From contig JAGRPL010000005.1 of assembly GCA_019449595.1 (NCBI GenBank), positions 1-64,000 of the forward strand: a stretch of DNA of 64,000 nt, read 5' to 3'. Below are positions 15,267 to 25,693 of the stretch, piece by piece. The position numbers and the translations under genes are program-made. The notes under the pieces were generated by a model that saw nothing but the letters and a program-made list of their open reading frames with translations, did not search any database and had not been told where the DNA came from. Origin of the DNA: Rhodoferax sp. GTDB lineage: Bacteria; Pseudomonadota; Gammaproteobacteria; Burkholderiales; Burkholderiaceae_C. Every line of letters starts with the position of its first letter. The stretch's first letter is position 1.

Positions 15267-16482
15267 CCGTTTCCGCTTCCGGGAGTGGTTGCAGACGGTG
15301 CGCAGCGAGCACGACAGCGTGACCGACGCGGTCGTGATGGTCAACATGCGCCGGCTCCGGTTGATGGCGCTCGTGGTGAGCCCGTTGACCCTGGTTCTGG
15401 GCGTCTCTTATTGGCTGAGTGCCAGCGGCGCAGATCCGCACGTGGTCGCGTGGAGCCGCGGGCACGCCTGGGCCGATTTCAGCATGGCCGGTGTCATGGC
15501 GTTGCTGGGGCTGGGGGCACACCATGTGCTCAGGCTGGGTCACCCGGTGCCCCTGGCGCGCGGGCTGATCCTCTTGACCACTTTCTGGACGCTGGGGAAC
15601 ACCATTGTGACGAGCACATTGGACCAGTTGTACTCGCCTGGCATTACTTCATTTCTATTTGGCAGCATCCTGATTGGTGCGGTGCCCCTGATGCGGCCCA
15701 GGCGGGCATTGCCGGTGTTTTTGGGGGCTTACGTCCTGCTGTATTACGCACTGGCCCTCACCCAGCATGACTCGGCCCTGCTGCACATCGGGCGGGTGAA
15801 CGGTCTGGCGGCGGCCGTGTTGAGCTTCTTCGTGTCGGTGGTGTTGTGGCGCCAGTCGACCGCCAACATTCTGCTGCATATGGAACTCAAGAGCATCAAC
15901 GATGCGCTCAAAAACAGCAACGATGCACTGGCGGCGAAGCAGGGTGAGCTGGAAATGCTGGCCCAACACGATGGCTTGACCGGCCTGTACAACCGCCGGA
16001 CATTCACTCTGCTGGCGCAGGAGGAACTGGCTCGCGCCCGTCGCTATCCCAGCGATACGGCTGTCATCATGGCGGATATTGATTTTTTCAAGAAAGTCAA
16101 CGACGTGTACGGACATCCGGCGGGAGATGAAGTGCTCAGGAACATGGCCAATTGCCTGTCTAGCAATGTGCGCGGCAGCGACGTGGTGGCACGCATCGGT
16201 GGTGAGGAATTCATGGTGCTGCTGCCCCAGACATCCATCGAAGAGGCCTACCTGTTGGCCGAAAAGCTGCGCATCCGGGTGCAGGAATCACCCGCACGCG
16301 TGGGTGACCTGCATATCCCCATTACCGCCAGCTTTGGATTGACCGGCGTTTCGGCCGGGCAATCCGTCAGCGTCGATGAACTCTATACGGCAGCAGACAA
16401 CGCCTTGTACGGTGCCAAGCACCAGGGGCGCAACCGGGTGGTCATTTGCGCAGTCGGTCAAACACTGCAGCCTTCGGCCTGA
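15256..16482 (+). CDS. Membrane-anchored GGDEF diguanylate cyclase
   Basis: A 408-residue protein. Residues about 25-205 hold six membrane helices of the same type as the preceding gene, then a short coiled linker (LKSINDALKNSNDALAAKQG). The GGDEF domain from about 235 contains LTGLYNRR, DIDFFKKVNDVYGHPAGDEVL and the active-site GGEEF. An I-site RGSD lies five residues before GGEEF, so product inhibition by c-di-GMP is likely. All catalytic residues for c-di-GMP synthesis from two GTP are present. It is probably co-translated with the GGDEF-less paralogue upstream. Confidence 0.92.
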   Translation: MTTDRFRFREWLQTVRSEHDSVTDAVVMVNMRRLRLMALVVSPLTLVLGVSYWLSASGADPHVVAWSRGHAWADFSMAGVMALLGLGAHHVLRLGHPVPLARGLILLTTFWTLGNTIVTSTLDQLYSPGITSFLFGSILIGAVPLMRPRRALPVFLGAYVLLYYALALTQHDSALLHIGRVNGLAAAVLSFFVSVVLWRQSTANILLHMELKSINDALKNSNDALAAKQGELEMLAQHDGLTGLYNRRTFTLLAQEELARARRYPSDTAVIMADIDFFKKVNDVYGHPAGDEVLRNMANCLSSNVRGSDVVARIGGEEFMVLLPQTSIEEAYLLAEKLRIRVQESPARVGDLHIPITASFGLTGVSAGQSVSVDELYTAADNALYGAKHQGRNRVVICAVGQTLQPSA

Positions 16483-16549
16483 ACTTCACGAGGTGCTTGA
16501 AGGACGCTGGCCCGAGCGTCTGCCAGGGCAAGGGGGGGATGGCGCGTGA

Positions 16550-17035
<486 letters not shown>

Positions 17036-17184
17036 GGGCAGGTGTCCGGGGTGCAGTGGAGAAGGGGCCACCTTAGCACCGCTGGAAAACACTTGCAGCG
17101 GTGTGTTTTTGCTGGGAAGATAGCCGCACCATCCGAGTGCGTGCGCCGCCGGGCGCCGCCCCCAAAAAAATACAAGGAGCCCAG

Positions 17185-18432
17185 GTGGTCACGGAAATCA
17201 GGCCCTCGCGGTGGTTGGACCGCATCCGGGCGCTTGCACAAGCCTATCGGGCGGTGCAGGGCGAAGCCACTCGGGAAACGCTGCAGCGCTTTCGCGCCTT
17301 GCTGCTGGGTGCCGTGCCGCTGCACGGTGCGTTGGCCTGGTGGTTCGGTCAGTACCAGGCGCCCCCCGGCCGGCCCGAGATGCAGCGCTGGGCCGATGCC
17401 CTGAGCCCCTTGCAGATGGCCATGGCGGTCGTCCTGCTGCTGCTGGGTGGGTTGGCCCATGCCCTGCTGCGCCGCCAGCACCGCGCCCGTGCGGGCGCGG
17501 TGCTGCTGCAGGCCGTGTTTTGCCTGGTGTATCTGGCGTTTGGCGCGCTTGCGGCCATCCTGGATGTGGGCGTGGGTAACGGCATTGCCACCTTCATGCT
17601 GATCTGCGCGGGCATTGCCGTGCTGTCGCTGATGCGGCCGGCCCTGTCCTTCACGGTGTTCGGTCTGGCCTTCCTGGTGTTCTGGCAGATGTTGCAAGGC
17701 GCTGGGGTGGACGCCCGGCTGCTGCCCAGCCTGCAGGTCCAGGCCATTTCGGCCGTGCTGATGGCGCAGGTGGTGTCGGTCATCATCTGGCACCAGTACG
17801 CCGGCACGGTGGTGTTGCGCCGCCAGCTCAGCCGCAGCAACGAAGCCCTGGTGGCCAAGCAGCGGGAGCTTGAATTCCTGGCCGAACGCGACGCGCTGAC
17901 CGGCCTGTACAACCGGCGCGAGCTGATGCGTCTGGCCGAGTTCGAGCTCAGTCAGGCGGCGCGCAGCCCCCTCACCACCTGCCTGGTGATGGTGGACCTG
18001 GATTTCTTCAAGAAGATCAACGACCAGCATGGGCACCCCGCCGGAGACGAAGTCCTCAAGCAAGTGGCCGCCCTCCTGAGCGCCGGGGTGCGCGCCAGCG
18101 ATGTGGTGGCCCGCATGGGTGGTGAGGAGTTCATTGTCCTGCTGCCCAACACCTCGCAGGACGGAGCTATCGCGGTGGCGCAGAAGCTGCGCCAGACCCT
18201 GCGGGCGCAGCCGCTGAAGGTGCCGGTGCAGGGGCGCACCCTGCTGCTGCCGGTCACGGCCAGTTTCGGTGTCAGCAGCCTGGGTGAAAACCAGCGCGCC
18301 TCGGTGGACGCCCTGTACACGGCCGCTGACCAGGCCCTGTACGCCGCCAAGCAGCAGGGGCGCGACCGCGTGGAGTACGCCGCCCCGCAGCTGTCCGGCG
18401 ACCTGCCCGAGCGCACCGAGTCGCGCGGCTAG
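17185..18432 (+). CDS. Membrane-anchored GGDEF diguanylate cyclase
   Basis: A 415-residue protein; GTG 17185 chosen because AAGGAG lies five bases upstream. The N-terminal half has about six membrane helices, distantly like those of the genes at 14565 and 15256 (shared LMRPALSFTVFGLAFLVF-type segment). The GGDEF domain from about residue 240 includes LTGLYNRREL, DLDFFKKINDQHGHPAGDE, I-site RASD and the active GGEEF. The catalytic residues are intact. Its stop codon TAG interlocks with the stop of the convergent EamA gene (CTAG). Confidence 0.9.
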   Translation: MVTEIRPSRWLDRIRALAQAYRAVQGEATRETLQRFRALLLGAVPLHGALAWWFGQYQAPPGRPEMQRWADALSPLQMAMAVVLLLLGGLAHALLRRQHRARAGAVLLQAVFCLVYLAFGALAAILDVGVGNGIATFMLICAGIAVLSLMRPALSFTVFGLAFLVFWQMLQGAGVDARLLPSLQVQAISAVLMAQVVSVIIWHQYAGTVVLRRQLSRSNEALVAKQRELEFLAERDALTGLYNRRELMRLAEFELSQAARSPLTTCLVMVDLDFFKKINDQHGHPAGDEVLKQVAALLSAGVRASDVVARMGGEEFIVLLPNTSQDGAIAVAQKLRQTLRAQPLKVPVQGRTLLLPVTASFGVSSLGENQRASVDALYTAADQALYAAKQQGRDRVEYAAPQLSGDLPERTESRG

Positions 18433-19322
18433 CGGCCCTTGACTGGTTCGGGGGTGGGTGTGAACGATGCGGCCGACAGCAGCGCGGCCAGCAGGATGCA
18501 GGCGCCCCCGACGAGGATGCGCGGCGTCAGCGTGCCGGCGTCCAGCAGCACCGCCGAGGTGCTGGCAAACACCACTTCGGACAGCATGATGACGGAGCCG
18601 ACACTGGCGCTCAGGCGCGCGGCGCCGTACTGCAGCCCGAAGTTGCCGGCCAGGAACAGCAGGCTCATGCCGCCCACCCAGGTCAGCCACGTGGGGCTCA
18701 CCGGCGGCAGCGCATTCACCAGCCCCTGCGTCTGGCCCAGCAGGGCGGCCAGTGTGGCCATCAGCGCGCCGCCGCAGAACATGGCCAGCATGCCGACGGT
18801 TGCCGGCAACTGGTTGAGCTTGCGCAGCATCACGTTGGTCAGCGCAAAGCAGAAGCCGCCCATCAGCGCCAGGGCGTCCACCGCGGTGTGGGGCCAGGGC
18901 CAGGGGGAATGCGGGGTCTTGAGCACGATCACGACGCCGGTCAGGGCCAGGGCCAGACGCCCCAGGGACGCGGGGGTGGGTTTTTCACCCAGGATCGGCC
19001 AGGCCAGCACCACCACCCAGGCGGGCATCAGGTAGAACAGCAGCACCACGCGCACCACGTCGCCCACGGTCACGGCCCAGTTGAACCCCACGTTGGTCAG
19101 GCCGGCGGCCACCAGCAGCACCCACAGGGCCGGGAATTGCCGCAGGGCGCGCCAGGCCGCAGGGTGCAGAACGGTCAGGCACAGCAGGGCCACCAGGTAG
19201 ACCAGGGCGGTGGACCACAGGGGGTGCACGCCTAGCCCCTGCAACTGCCGAAAGGGCCACCACGACACGCCCCAGGCCAGGGCGTTGCCGATGAGGCCCA
19301 GCGCAGCCAGCGCGCTAGCCAT
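18429..19322 (-). CDS. EamA-family (DMT) transporter
   Basis: A 297-residue membrane protein with ten predicted helices in two EamA repeats, starting [19 protein letters not shown]. The family exports metabolites or amino acids; the substrate cannot be told from sequence. The start codon overlaps the last codons of lplT by eight bases, so both are probably translated from one mRNA. The C-terminal half contains the usual GGACILLAALLSA helix followed by a short polar tail. Confidence 0.88.
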   Translation of the reverse strand: MASALAALGLIGNALAWGVSWWPFRQLQGLGVHPLWSTALVYLVALLCLTVLHPAAWRALRQFPALWVLLVAAGLTNVGFNWAVTVGDVVRVVLLFYLMPAWVVVLAWPILGEKPTPASLGRLALALTGVVIVLKTPHSPWPWPHTAVDALALMGGFCFALTNVMLRKLNQLPATVGMLAMFCGGALMATLAALLGQTQGLVNALPPVSPTWLTWVGGMSLLFLAGNFGLQYGAARLSASVGSVIMLSEVVFASTSAVLLDAGTLTPRILVGGACILLAALLSAASFTPTPEPVKGR

Positions 19323-20598
19323 GCAGGTTGTCGTTGCGGGCCATGTCCAGCAGGTTGGCCACTTCGGCCGGGTGCGTGGCGCAGTTGTGCCGGTGCCAGC
19401 GTTTGATGACCCACATGAACCCCGCCACCACCACGCCGAAGACGGTGATGGCGCCAAAGGCCGACAGGCCCATACCGGTGGAAAAACTGTAGAACGCGCC
19501 CAGGCCCAGGATGCAGGCCTGCTCGTTGAAGTTCTGGACCGCGATGGAGCGCCCCGCCCCCATCAGGTTGTGGCCGCGGTGCTGCAGTAGGGCGTTCATC
19601 GGCACCACCAGGAACCCGCCGAGCCCGCCCAGCAGCACCAGGAAGGGGGCGGCGACCCAGACGTTGGTGATGAAGTTCAGCAGGATCACCAGCACCCCCA
19701 TGGCAATGCCCAGCGGCAGCACCTGGGTGGCCTGGTCCAGCCGCATGCGCAGGGACGCCACCACGGCGCCCACCGCGGTGCCGATGGCCACCACACCCAC
19801 CAGCGCCGACGCCTGGGTCACGCTGTAGCCCAAGGCGGCAGCGGCCCACGCCAGCACGATGTAGCGCAGGTTGCCGCTCACGCCCCAGAACAGGGTGGTG
19901 GTGCTGAGGGATATCTGGCCCAGCCGGTCCCGCCACAGCCGCAGGTTGCAGTGCCAGAAGTCGGGCAGCAGGGTGATCAGGTGGCGGGGCAGGGGGCGCA
20001 TGGGCACGCCGGTCAGCGGGATGCGGGTGTTGAACCAGGCCGCCAGAATGTAGACCAGAATCAGCACACTGATGGCGGCCTCGGGCGGGGTTTCGATGCC
20101 GGTGTCGATGAACGGGAAGTCAATTGACAGCAGTGCCGACGAGACGGCGTGGCTGACCAGCTGCCCGCCCAGCAACACCCCCAGGATGATGGAGGCGATG
20201 GTGAGGCCTTCGATCCAGCCATTGGCCTTGACCAGCTGGGAGGCCGGCAGCAGTTCGGTGAGGATGCCGTACTTGGCCGGCGAGTAGGCGGCGGCGCCCA
20301 GGCCCACAATGGCGTAGGCCATCAGCGGGTGGCTGCCGAACAACATCATGAGGCAGCCCACGATCTTGATGCCGTTGCTGTAGAGCATGACCTTGCCCTT
20401 GGGCATGGCGTCGGCAAAGGCGCCCACAAACGGCGCCAGCACCACGTAAAACAGCGCGAACATGGGCACCAGGGCGGCCTGCTGCCATTCGGGGGAGCCA
20501 CTGCTGCGCAGCAGTTGCACGGCTCCCACGAACAGGGCGTTGTCTGCCAGCGAGCTAAAAAACTGCGCCGACATGATGGTGTAAAAGCCGCGTTTCAT
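19315..20598 (-). CDS. lplT: Lysophospholipid transporter LplT
   Basis: A 427-residue major-facilitator protein. The N-terminus [21 protein letters not shown] and the segment [16 protein letters not shown] are characteristic of LplT. Twelve helices are visible. LplT flips lysophospholipids across the inner membrane for reacylation. In enterobacteria it neighbours aas; here it is coupled to an EamA transporter instead and is divergent from alr across 125 bases. Confidence 0.92.
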   Translation of the reverse strand: MKRGFYTIMSAQFFSSLADNALFVGAVQLLRSSGSPEWQQAALVPMFALFYVVLAPFVGAFADAMPKGKVMLYSNGIKIVGCLMMLFGSHPLMAYAIVGLGAAAYSPAKYGILTELLPASQLVKANGWIEGLTIASIILGVLLGGQLVSHAVSSALLSIDFPFIDTGIETPPEAAISVLILVYILAAWFNTRIPLTGVPMRPLPRHLITLLPDFWHCNLRLWRDRLGQISLSTTTLFWGVSGNLRYIVLAWAAAALGYSVTQASALVGVVAIGTAVGAVVASLRMRLDQATQVLPLGIAMGVLVILLNFITNVWVAAPFLVLLGGLGGFLVVPMNALLQHRGHNLMGAGRSIAVQNFNEQACILGLGAFYSFSTGMGLSAFGAITVFGVVVAGFMWVIKRWHRHNCATHPAEVANLLDMARNDNLHG

Positions 20599-20723
20599 GC
20601 GTGAAGGGTGCGCGCACTAGCCTGGCTAATGCGTCGGATAATGTAGGGTGTCTCCAGACGTGTTGTGGTTATAGCATGTCCGGCAATGCCAAAATCCGGT
20701 CCGTTCCCGTCCTACCCACCGCC

Positions 20724-21848
20724 ATGCCCCGTCCCATCCTCGCCACCGTCCACACCTCCGCGTTTCGCAACAACCTCGATGTGGCCCGCCGTGCCGCGCC
20801 GGATGCGCGCGTCTGGGCCGTGGTGAAGGCCAATGCCTATGGCCACGGCATCGAGCGGGTGTTCGAGGGCCTGCGCGGTGCCGACGGGTTCGCCCTGCTG
20901 GACCTCGACGAGGCGCAGCGGGTGCGCGACCTGGGCTGGCGCGGCCCCATCCTGCTGCTCGAAGGGGTGTTCGAGCAGCGCGACCTGGAGGTGTGCTCCC
21001 GCCTGGACCTGTGGCACGCCGTCCACTGCGACGCCCAGATCGACATGCTGGCCGCGCACAAGACCAACGTGCCCCAGCGCGTGTTCCTGAAGATGAACTC
21101 GGGCATGAACCGCCTGGGCTTCACGCCCGGGCGCTACCGCTCGGCCTGGGCGCGGCTCAACGCGCTGCCGCAGGTCGACGAAATTTCGCTCATGACCCAT
21201 TTCAGCGACGCCGATGGCCCGCGGGGCGTGGCGGCGCAGATGGCGGTCTTTGCCGCTGCCACCCGCGACCTGCCGGGGGAGCGCACCCTGAGCAACAGCG
21301 CCGCCACTCTGCGCCACACGGTGGACCCGGACCAGGCGGCAGCGCATCCCGAGGCGCTGGTGGTGTCGGACTGGGTACGTCCGGGCATCGCCATCTACGG
21401 CAGTGCCCCGGACTACCCTGAACACTCCGCCGCCCACTGGGGGTTGCAGCCGACCATGACGCTTGCTGCAAAAATCATAGCTATGCAGGCAATTGATACG
21501 GGGGCTTGCGTCGGATATGGCTCCCAATTCGTGGCCGAACAGCCGACCCGCGTGGGTGTCGTGGCCTGCGGCTACGCCGACGGCTACCCCCGCATCTGCC
21601 CCACCGGAACGCCGGTGCTGGTGGACGGTGTGCGCACCCGCACCCTGGGGCGCGTCAGCATGGACATGCTGGCCGTGGACCTGACCCCGGTGCCCGAAGC
21701 CGGGCCCGGCAGCGAGGTCACGCTGTGGGGCCGTGCGGCCAACGGCGCCTGGCTTTCGATAGACGAGGTGGCCGCCAGTGCCCAGACGGTGGGCTACGAG
21801 CTGATGTGCGCCCTGGCGCCCCGGGTGCCGGTGGTGGTGGCCGCGTGA
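20724..21848 (+). CDS. alr: Alanine racemase
   Basis: A 374-residue PLP enzyme of fold type III starting [20 protein letters not shown]. The PLP lysine lies in [10 protein letters not shown] (about residue 35) and the second catalytic tyrosine in CVGYGSQF (about residue 266). The loop NSAATL and C-terminal [10 protein letters not shown] are family-typical. It makes D-alanine for peptidoglycan. Bases 21461-21510 are an AT-rich repeat-like insert that remains in frame. The stop overlaps the GTG start of the next gene. Confidence 0.95.
   Translation: MPRPILATVHTSAFRNNLDVARRAAPDARVWAVVKANAYGHGIERVFEGLRGADGFALLDLDEAQRVRDLGWRGPILLLEGVFEQRDLEVCSRLDLWHAVHCDAQIDMLAAHKTNVPQRVFLKMNSGMNRLGFTPGRYRSAWARLNALPQVDEISLMTHFSDADGPRGVAAQMAVFAAATRDLPGERTLSNSAATLRHTVDPDQAAAHPEALVVSDWVRPGIAIYGSAPDYPEHSAAHWGLQPTMTLAAKIIAMQAIDTGACVGYGSQFVAEQPTRVGVVACGYADGYPRICPTGTPVLVDGVRTRTLGRVSMDMLAVDLTPVPEAGPGSEVTLWGRAANGAWLSIDEVAASAQTVGYELMCALAPRVPVVVAA
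21461..21510 (+). repeat. Interspersed TGCTA/TAGCT-type repeat, copy inside alr
   Basis: TTGCTGCAAAAATCATAGCT is followed by ATGCAGGCAATTGATACGGG, an AT-rich block resembling the other copies. It encodes [19 protein letters not shown] without breaking the frame or the catalytic tyrosine. Confidence 0.45.
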
Positions 21849-23053
21849 AGTACGTCCCCATCCCCATCGCCATGCTGGAAATCGGGCGGCCGCTTCCCGT
21901 GGACGTGTGGAGCCCGTCGGGGCAATTGCTGCTGCGCAAGGGCCAGCCGGTGCAGTCGGCGCAGCACAAGGAGCGCCTGCACGCCCACAACGCGGGCTCC
22001 ACGCCCAACGATGCCTGGGCCTGGCAGCGCGCCTACGAGCGCATGGTGCACACCATGATGCGCGAGGGCGTGGATCTGCAGACCATTGCCAATGCGCCCA
22101 TGCCCAGCGAGATTCTGCAGCGCGATTACATCGCCGCCGAAGAGCTCAACGGCGGCTGGCTCGATTTGCAGGAAGTGCTGCGCGGCATCCTGTACCAGGG
22201 CGGTCTGGCCATCAGCCCCTTGCGGCGCCTGGCCGGCATCGAGAAAAAGGCCGTCGAACTGCTGCGCGCGGACACCGACGACAGCCTGTTCTGCCTGTTC
22301 CAGGCGCTGACGGACAACACCCTGGGCTACTGCGCCACCCACGCGCTGCTGTGCGCGGTGGTGTGCGAGCTGACGGCGAAGAAGCTGGGGCTTGATCCGC
22401 TGCTGCGCCGCTCGCTGTTCAATGCCGCCCTGACCATGAACATCGGCATGGCGCGCGAGCAGGACAGCCTGGCCCGCCAGAGCACGGCGGTCACCGACTG
22501 GCAGCGCACGCTGATTCGCGAGCACCCCTTGCGCAGCATGGAAATCCTGAGCGCCATCGGCATCAGCGACCCGGACCAGCTTGACATCGTGCGCTGGCAC
22601 CACGCCGTTGAATCCGAAGAGGCCGTACCCCACACCCTGACCGCCCGGCGCATCATCGGCATGACGGACGGTTTCGTGGCCAAGATGGCCGCGCGCAAGA
22701 CGCGGTCGTCCCTTTCGCCGGTTTCGGCCGTCAAGTCCATGGTGCTGGGCGTGGAAGGTCCGACCGTGGGGGTGGGTTCGGCCATGGCGCAGGCTGTGGG
22801 TTTTTACCCGCCCGGCAGCTACGTGCAGCTGGCCAACGGCGATACGGCGGTGGCGGTGCAGCGCGGCGAGCGGGCCAACACGCCGTGGGTGGTCAGCGTG
22901 GTGGACAAGGACGGCATGCCCGTGAGCAACTACATGGCCAAGGACACCGCCAACCCCGCCAACGCCATCCTGGCCCCGGTCAACTTCGAGAGAGTCCGGG
23001 TGGCCATCAGCCTGGACAAGATCCGCAAGGCCAGGGACCGCATCCGGCGCTAG
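21845..23053 (+). CDS. HD-GYP-like signalling protein with degenerate HD motif
   Basis: A 402-residue protein; GTG 21845 overlaps the alr stop (GTGA). Residues about 150-300 follow the layout of an HD-GYP phosphohydrolase: a first His in [42 protein letters not shown] and [16 protein letters not shown]. At the place of the metal-binding HD pair, however, the sequence reads MNIG. Catalysis of c-di-GMP hydrolysis is therefore doubtful, and binding or a structural role is possible. Coupling to alr may be incidental. Confidence 0.7.
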   Translation: MKYVPIPIAMLEIGRPLPVDVWSPSGQLLLRKGQPVQSAQHKERLHAHNAGSTPNDAWAWQRAYERMVHTMMREGVDLQTIANAPMPSEILQRDYIAAEELNGGWLDLQEVLRGILYQGGLAISPLRRLAGIEKKAVELLRADTDDSLFCLFQALTDNTLGYCATHALLCAVVCELTAKKLGLDPLLRRSLFNAALTMNIGMAREQDSLARQSTAVTDWQRTLIREHPLRSMEILSAIGISDPDQLDIVRWHHAVESEEAVPHTLTARRIIGMTDGFVAKMAARKTRSSLSPVSAVKSMVLGVEGPTVGVGSAMAQAVGFYPPGSYVQLANGDTAVAVQRGERANTPWVVSVVDKDGMPVSNYMAKDTANPANAILAPVNFERVRVAISLDKIRKARDRIRR

Positions 23054-23076
23054 GTAGCGGTACTGGCAATTGGTAT

Positions 23077-23092
23077 CTGTATTTTTATACAG
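23077..23092. promoter_or_regulatory. LexA-type SOS box upstream of radA
   Basis: CTGTATTTTTATACAG is a perfect CTGT-N8-ACAG palindrome 13 bases before the radA start. It would overlap the transcription or translation start region and strongly suggests LexA repression. Confidence 0.75.
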
Positions 23093-23104
23093 TATTATTG
23101 CTGC

Positions 23105-24484
23105 ATGGCCAAAGACAAAACCATCTACACCTGCACCGAATGCGGGGGCATCAGCCCCAAGTGGCTGGGCAAATGCCCCAGCTGCGCGGCCTGGAACACC
23201 CTGGTCGAGTCGGTGGCCGAAGCCGCTGCACCCGCCAAGAACCGTTACAGCTCCCAGTTCCAGGCGCTGGCCAAAACGGCCGAAGTCGCCACGCTGGCGG
23301 ACATCGAGGCCACCGACGTGCAGCGCACGCCCACCGGCCACGAAGAGCTGGACCGGGTGCTCGGTGGGGGCATGGTCGAAGGAGGCGTGGTCCTGATCGG
23401 CGGCGACCCGGGTATCGGCAAGTCCACCCTGCTGTTGCAGGCGCTGGACTCGCTGCAGCGCAGCGGGCAATCCACCCTCTACGTGACCGGCGAGGAGAGC
23501 GGCGCCCAGGTGGCCCTGCGTTCGCGCCGGCTCGGGCTGGAGGCCTCGCAGGTGAAGGTGCTGGCCGAGATCCAGCTCGACAAGATCCTGGCCACCATCG
23601 ACGCGCAACAGCCCGACGTGGCCGTGATCGACTCCATCCAGACCGTCTACTCCGACCAGCTGACCTCGGCCCCGGGCTCGGTGGCGCAGGTGCGCGAGTG
23701 CGCCGCGCACCTGACGCGCTGCGCCAAGGCCAGCGGCACGGCCATCGTGTTGGTGGGGCACGTCACCAAGGAAGGCGCCCTGGCCGGGCCACGCGTGCTG
23801 GAGCACATGGTGGACACCGTGCTGTACTTTGAAGGCGACACGCACAGCAGTTTCCGCCTGGTGCGCGCCATCAAGAACCGCTTCGGCGCCGTCAACGAGA
23901 TCGGCGTCTTTGCCATGACGGAAAAGGGCCTCAAGGGGGTTTCCAACCCCAGCGCCATTTTCCTGAGCCAGCATGCCGAGCCGGTGCCCGGCAGCTGTGT
24001 CATGGTCACGCTGGAGGGCACCCGGCCCCTGCTGGTCGAGATCCAGGCGCTGGTCGACAGCGGCGGTCCCAGCCCGCGGCGCCTGTCCGTGGGCCTGGAC
24101 CGCGACCGCCTGGCCATGCTGCTGGCCGTGCTGCACCGCCATGCCGGCGTGGCCTGCATGGACCAGGACGTGTTCGTCAACGCCGTGGGCGGTGTGCGCA
24201 TCAGCGAGCCGGCGGCCGACCTGGCGGTGCTGCTGGCCATTACCTCGTCCTTGCGCGGCAAGTCTCTGCCCAAGGGGTTCTTTGCCTTTGGCGAGGTGGG
24301 GCTGGCCGGCGAGGTGCGCCCGGCCCCGCGTGGGCAGGAACGCCTCAAGGAAGCCGCCAAGCTGGGCTTTAGCGTGGCGGTGGTGCCCAAGGCCAATGTG
24401 CCCAGGAAGCCGATCGACGGCCTGACCATCCACGCCGTGGAACGGGTGGAGCAGGCCATGGACGTGGTGCGCGGCCTGGGCTAG
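23105..24484 (+). CDS. radA: DNA repair protein RadA
   Basis: A 459-residue protein. The N-terminal zinc finger is CTECGGISPKWLGKCPSC; Walker A is GGDPGIGKST (about residue 99); the RadA-specific KNRFG motif is present in AIKNRFGAVNEIGVF. The C-terminal Lon-like domain contains SVGLDRDRLAMLLAVL. RadA is a hexameric branch-migration ATPase in homologous recombination. The LexA box immediately upstream indicates SOS control here. Confidence 0.96.
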   Translation: MAKDKTIYTCTECGGISPKWLGKCPSCAAWNTLVESVAEAAAPAKNRYSSQFQALAKTAEVATLADIEATDVQRTPTGHEELDRVLGGGMVEGGVVLIGGDPGIGKSTLLLQALDSLQRSGQSTLYVTGEESGAQVALRSRRLGLEASQVKVLAEIQLDKILATIDAQQPDVAVIDSIQTVYSDQLTSAPGSVAQVRECAAHLTRCAKASGTAIVLVGHVTKEGALAGPRVLEHMVDTVLYFEGDTHSSFRLVRAIKNRFGAVNEIGVFAMTEKGLKGVSNPSAIFLSQHAEPVPGSCVMVTLEGTRPLLVEIQALVDSGGPSPRRLSVGLDRDRLAMLLAVLHRHAGVACMDQDVFVNAVGGVRISEPAADLAVLLAITSSLRGKSLPKGFFAFGEVGLAGEVRPAPRGQERLKEAAKLGFSVAVVPKANVPRKPIDGLTIHAVERVEQAMDVVRGLG

Positions 24485-24543
24485 GGCGTGCCGGCGGTCG
24501 TAAAATCGGCGTTTTAAAGACCCCGATCCCAAGGACCACACCG

Positions 24544-25488
24544 ATGAGCTCTTTACCTCCCTCCATGGCCGACCGCGACGGAAAAATCTGGATGGATGGC
24601 CAGATGGTGGACTGGCGCGACGCCAAGATCCACGTGCTGAGCCACACCCTGCACTACGGCTGTGGTGCGTTCGAGGGCGTGCGGGCCTACAACACCGTCA
24701 ACGGTACGGCCATCTTCCGCCTGCAGGACCACACCGAGCGCCTGTTCAACAGCGCCAAGATTCTGCGCATGAAGATCCCGTTCACCCAGGACCAGCTCAA
24801 CGAAGCGCAGAAGGCCGTGGTGCGCGAAAACAAGCTGGAGAGCTGCTACCTGCGTCCGCTGGTGTGGATTGGCGACAAGAAGCTGGGCGTCTCCCCCAAG
24901 GGCAACACCATCCACGCCATGGTGGCCGCCTGGGCCTGGGGCGCGTACCTGGGCGAAGAGGGCATGAAACGCGGCATCCGCGTCAAGACCAGCAGCTACA
25001 CGCGCCACCACGTCAACATCACCATGACGCAGGCCAAGGCCGTCAGCAACTACAGCAACTCGATCCTGGCCAACATGGAAGCCACAGATGACGGTTACGA
25101 CGAGGCTCTGCTGCTCGACTCCTCCGGCTTTGTGTCCGAAGGCGCGGGGGAGAACATCTTCATCGTCAAGAAAGGCGTGGTCTACACGCCCGACCTGTCG
25201 GCCGGCGCGCTCAACGGCATCACCCGCGACACGGTGCTGGCCATCTGCAAGGACCTGGGCCTGGACCTGGTGCAAAAGCGCATCACGCGCGACGAGGTCT
25301 ACATTGCCGACGAAGCCTTCTTCTCCGGCACTGCCGCTGAAGTGACACCGATCCGCGAACTCGACCGCCTGGAGATCGGCAGCGGTTCGCGAGGCCCCAT
25401 CACCGAGAAAATTCAGAACGCGTTCTTTGACATCGTCAACGGGCGCAATCCCAAATACGCCCACTGGCTGACGAAAGTTTCCGCATGA
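24544..25488 (+). CDS. ilvE: Branched-chain amino acid aminotransferase
   Basis: A 314-residue class IV PLP enzyme. HTLHYGCGAFEGVRAY is the family start signature, MTQAKAVSNYSNS contains the PLP-binding lysine, and SEGAGENIFIVKKG binds the cofactor phosphate. It carries out the last step of Leu, Ile and Val synthesis. The final codons overlap the start of the zinc-finger gene by four bases, so at least these two are one transcription unit. Confidence 0.95.
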   Translation: MSSLPPSMADRDGKIWMDGQMVDWRDAKIHVLSHTLHYGCGAFEGVRAYNTVNGTAIFRLQDHTERLFNSAKILRMKIPFTQDQLNEAQKAVVRENKLESCYLRPLVWIGDKKLGVSPKGNTIHAMVAAWAWGAYLGEEGMKRGIRVKTSSYTRHHVNITMTQAKAVSNYSNSILANMEATDDGYDEALLLDSSGFVSEGAGENIFIVKKGVVYTPDLSAGALNGITRDTVLAICKDLGLDLVQKRITRDEVYIADEAFFSGTAAEVTPIRELDRLEIGSGSRGPITEKIQNAFFDIVNGRNPKYAHWLTKVSA

Positions 25489-25691
25489 GCAAGAACACCA
25501 TTGAACTCCTGGCCAAAGACCTCAACCCCCAAGGCGGGGTGTTCTGTCCCAGCCCGCTGGCCCACATGCAGACCTGGAACACCCACCCCAAGGTGTACCT
25601 GGACGTGGCGCACACCGGCGAAGCCAAGTGCCCGTACTGCGGTACGGTGTACCAGCTCAAAGCCGGCGAGCATTTCGCAGGCCACCACTGA
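25485..25691 (+). CDS. Small zinc-finger (CHCC-type) protein
   Basis: A 68-residue protein. It contains GGVFCPSPL, then KCPYCGTVYQL and a C-terminal GHH, the pattern of the zf-CHCC family related to the NDUFS6 subunit of complex I. In betaproteobacteria such genes commonly sit between ilvE and waaF. It lacks any membrane segment. The function in bacteria is not established to my knowledge. Confidence 0.85.
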   Translation: MSKNTIELLAKDLNPQGGVFCPSPLAHMQTWNTHPKVYLDVAHTGEAKCPYCGTVYQLKAGEHFAGHH

Positions 25692-25693
25692 GC

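Noticed and set aside
16500..16525. Hairpin GACGCT/AGCGTC between convergent genes as a terminator
   Set aside because: The stem is short and no T-run follows on either strand.
21794..24541. 915-codon open frame opposite the HD gene and radA
   Set aside because: RadA and the HD protein on the plus strand are certain; the translation has only composition bias and no domain.
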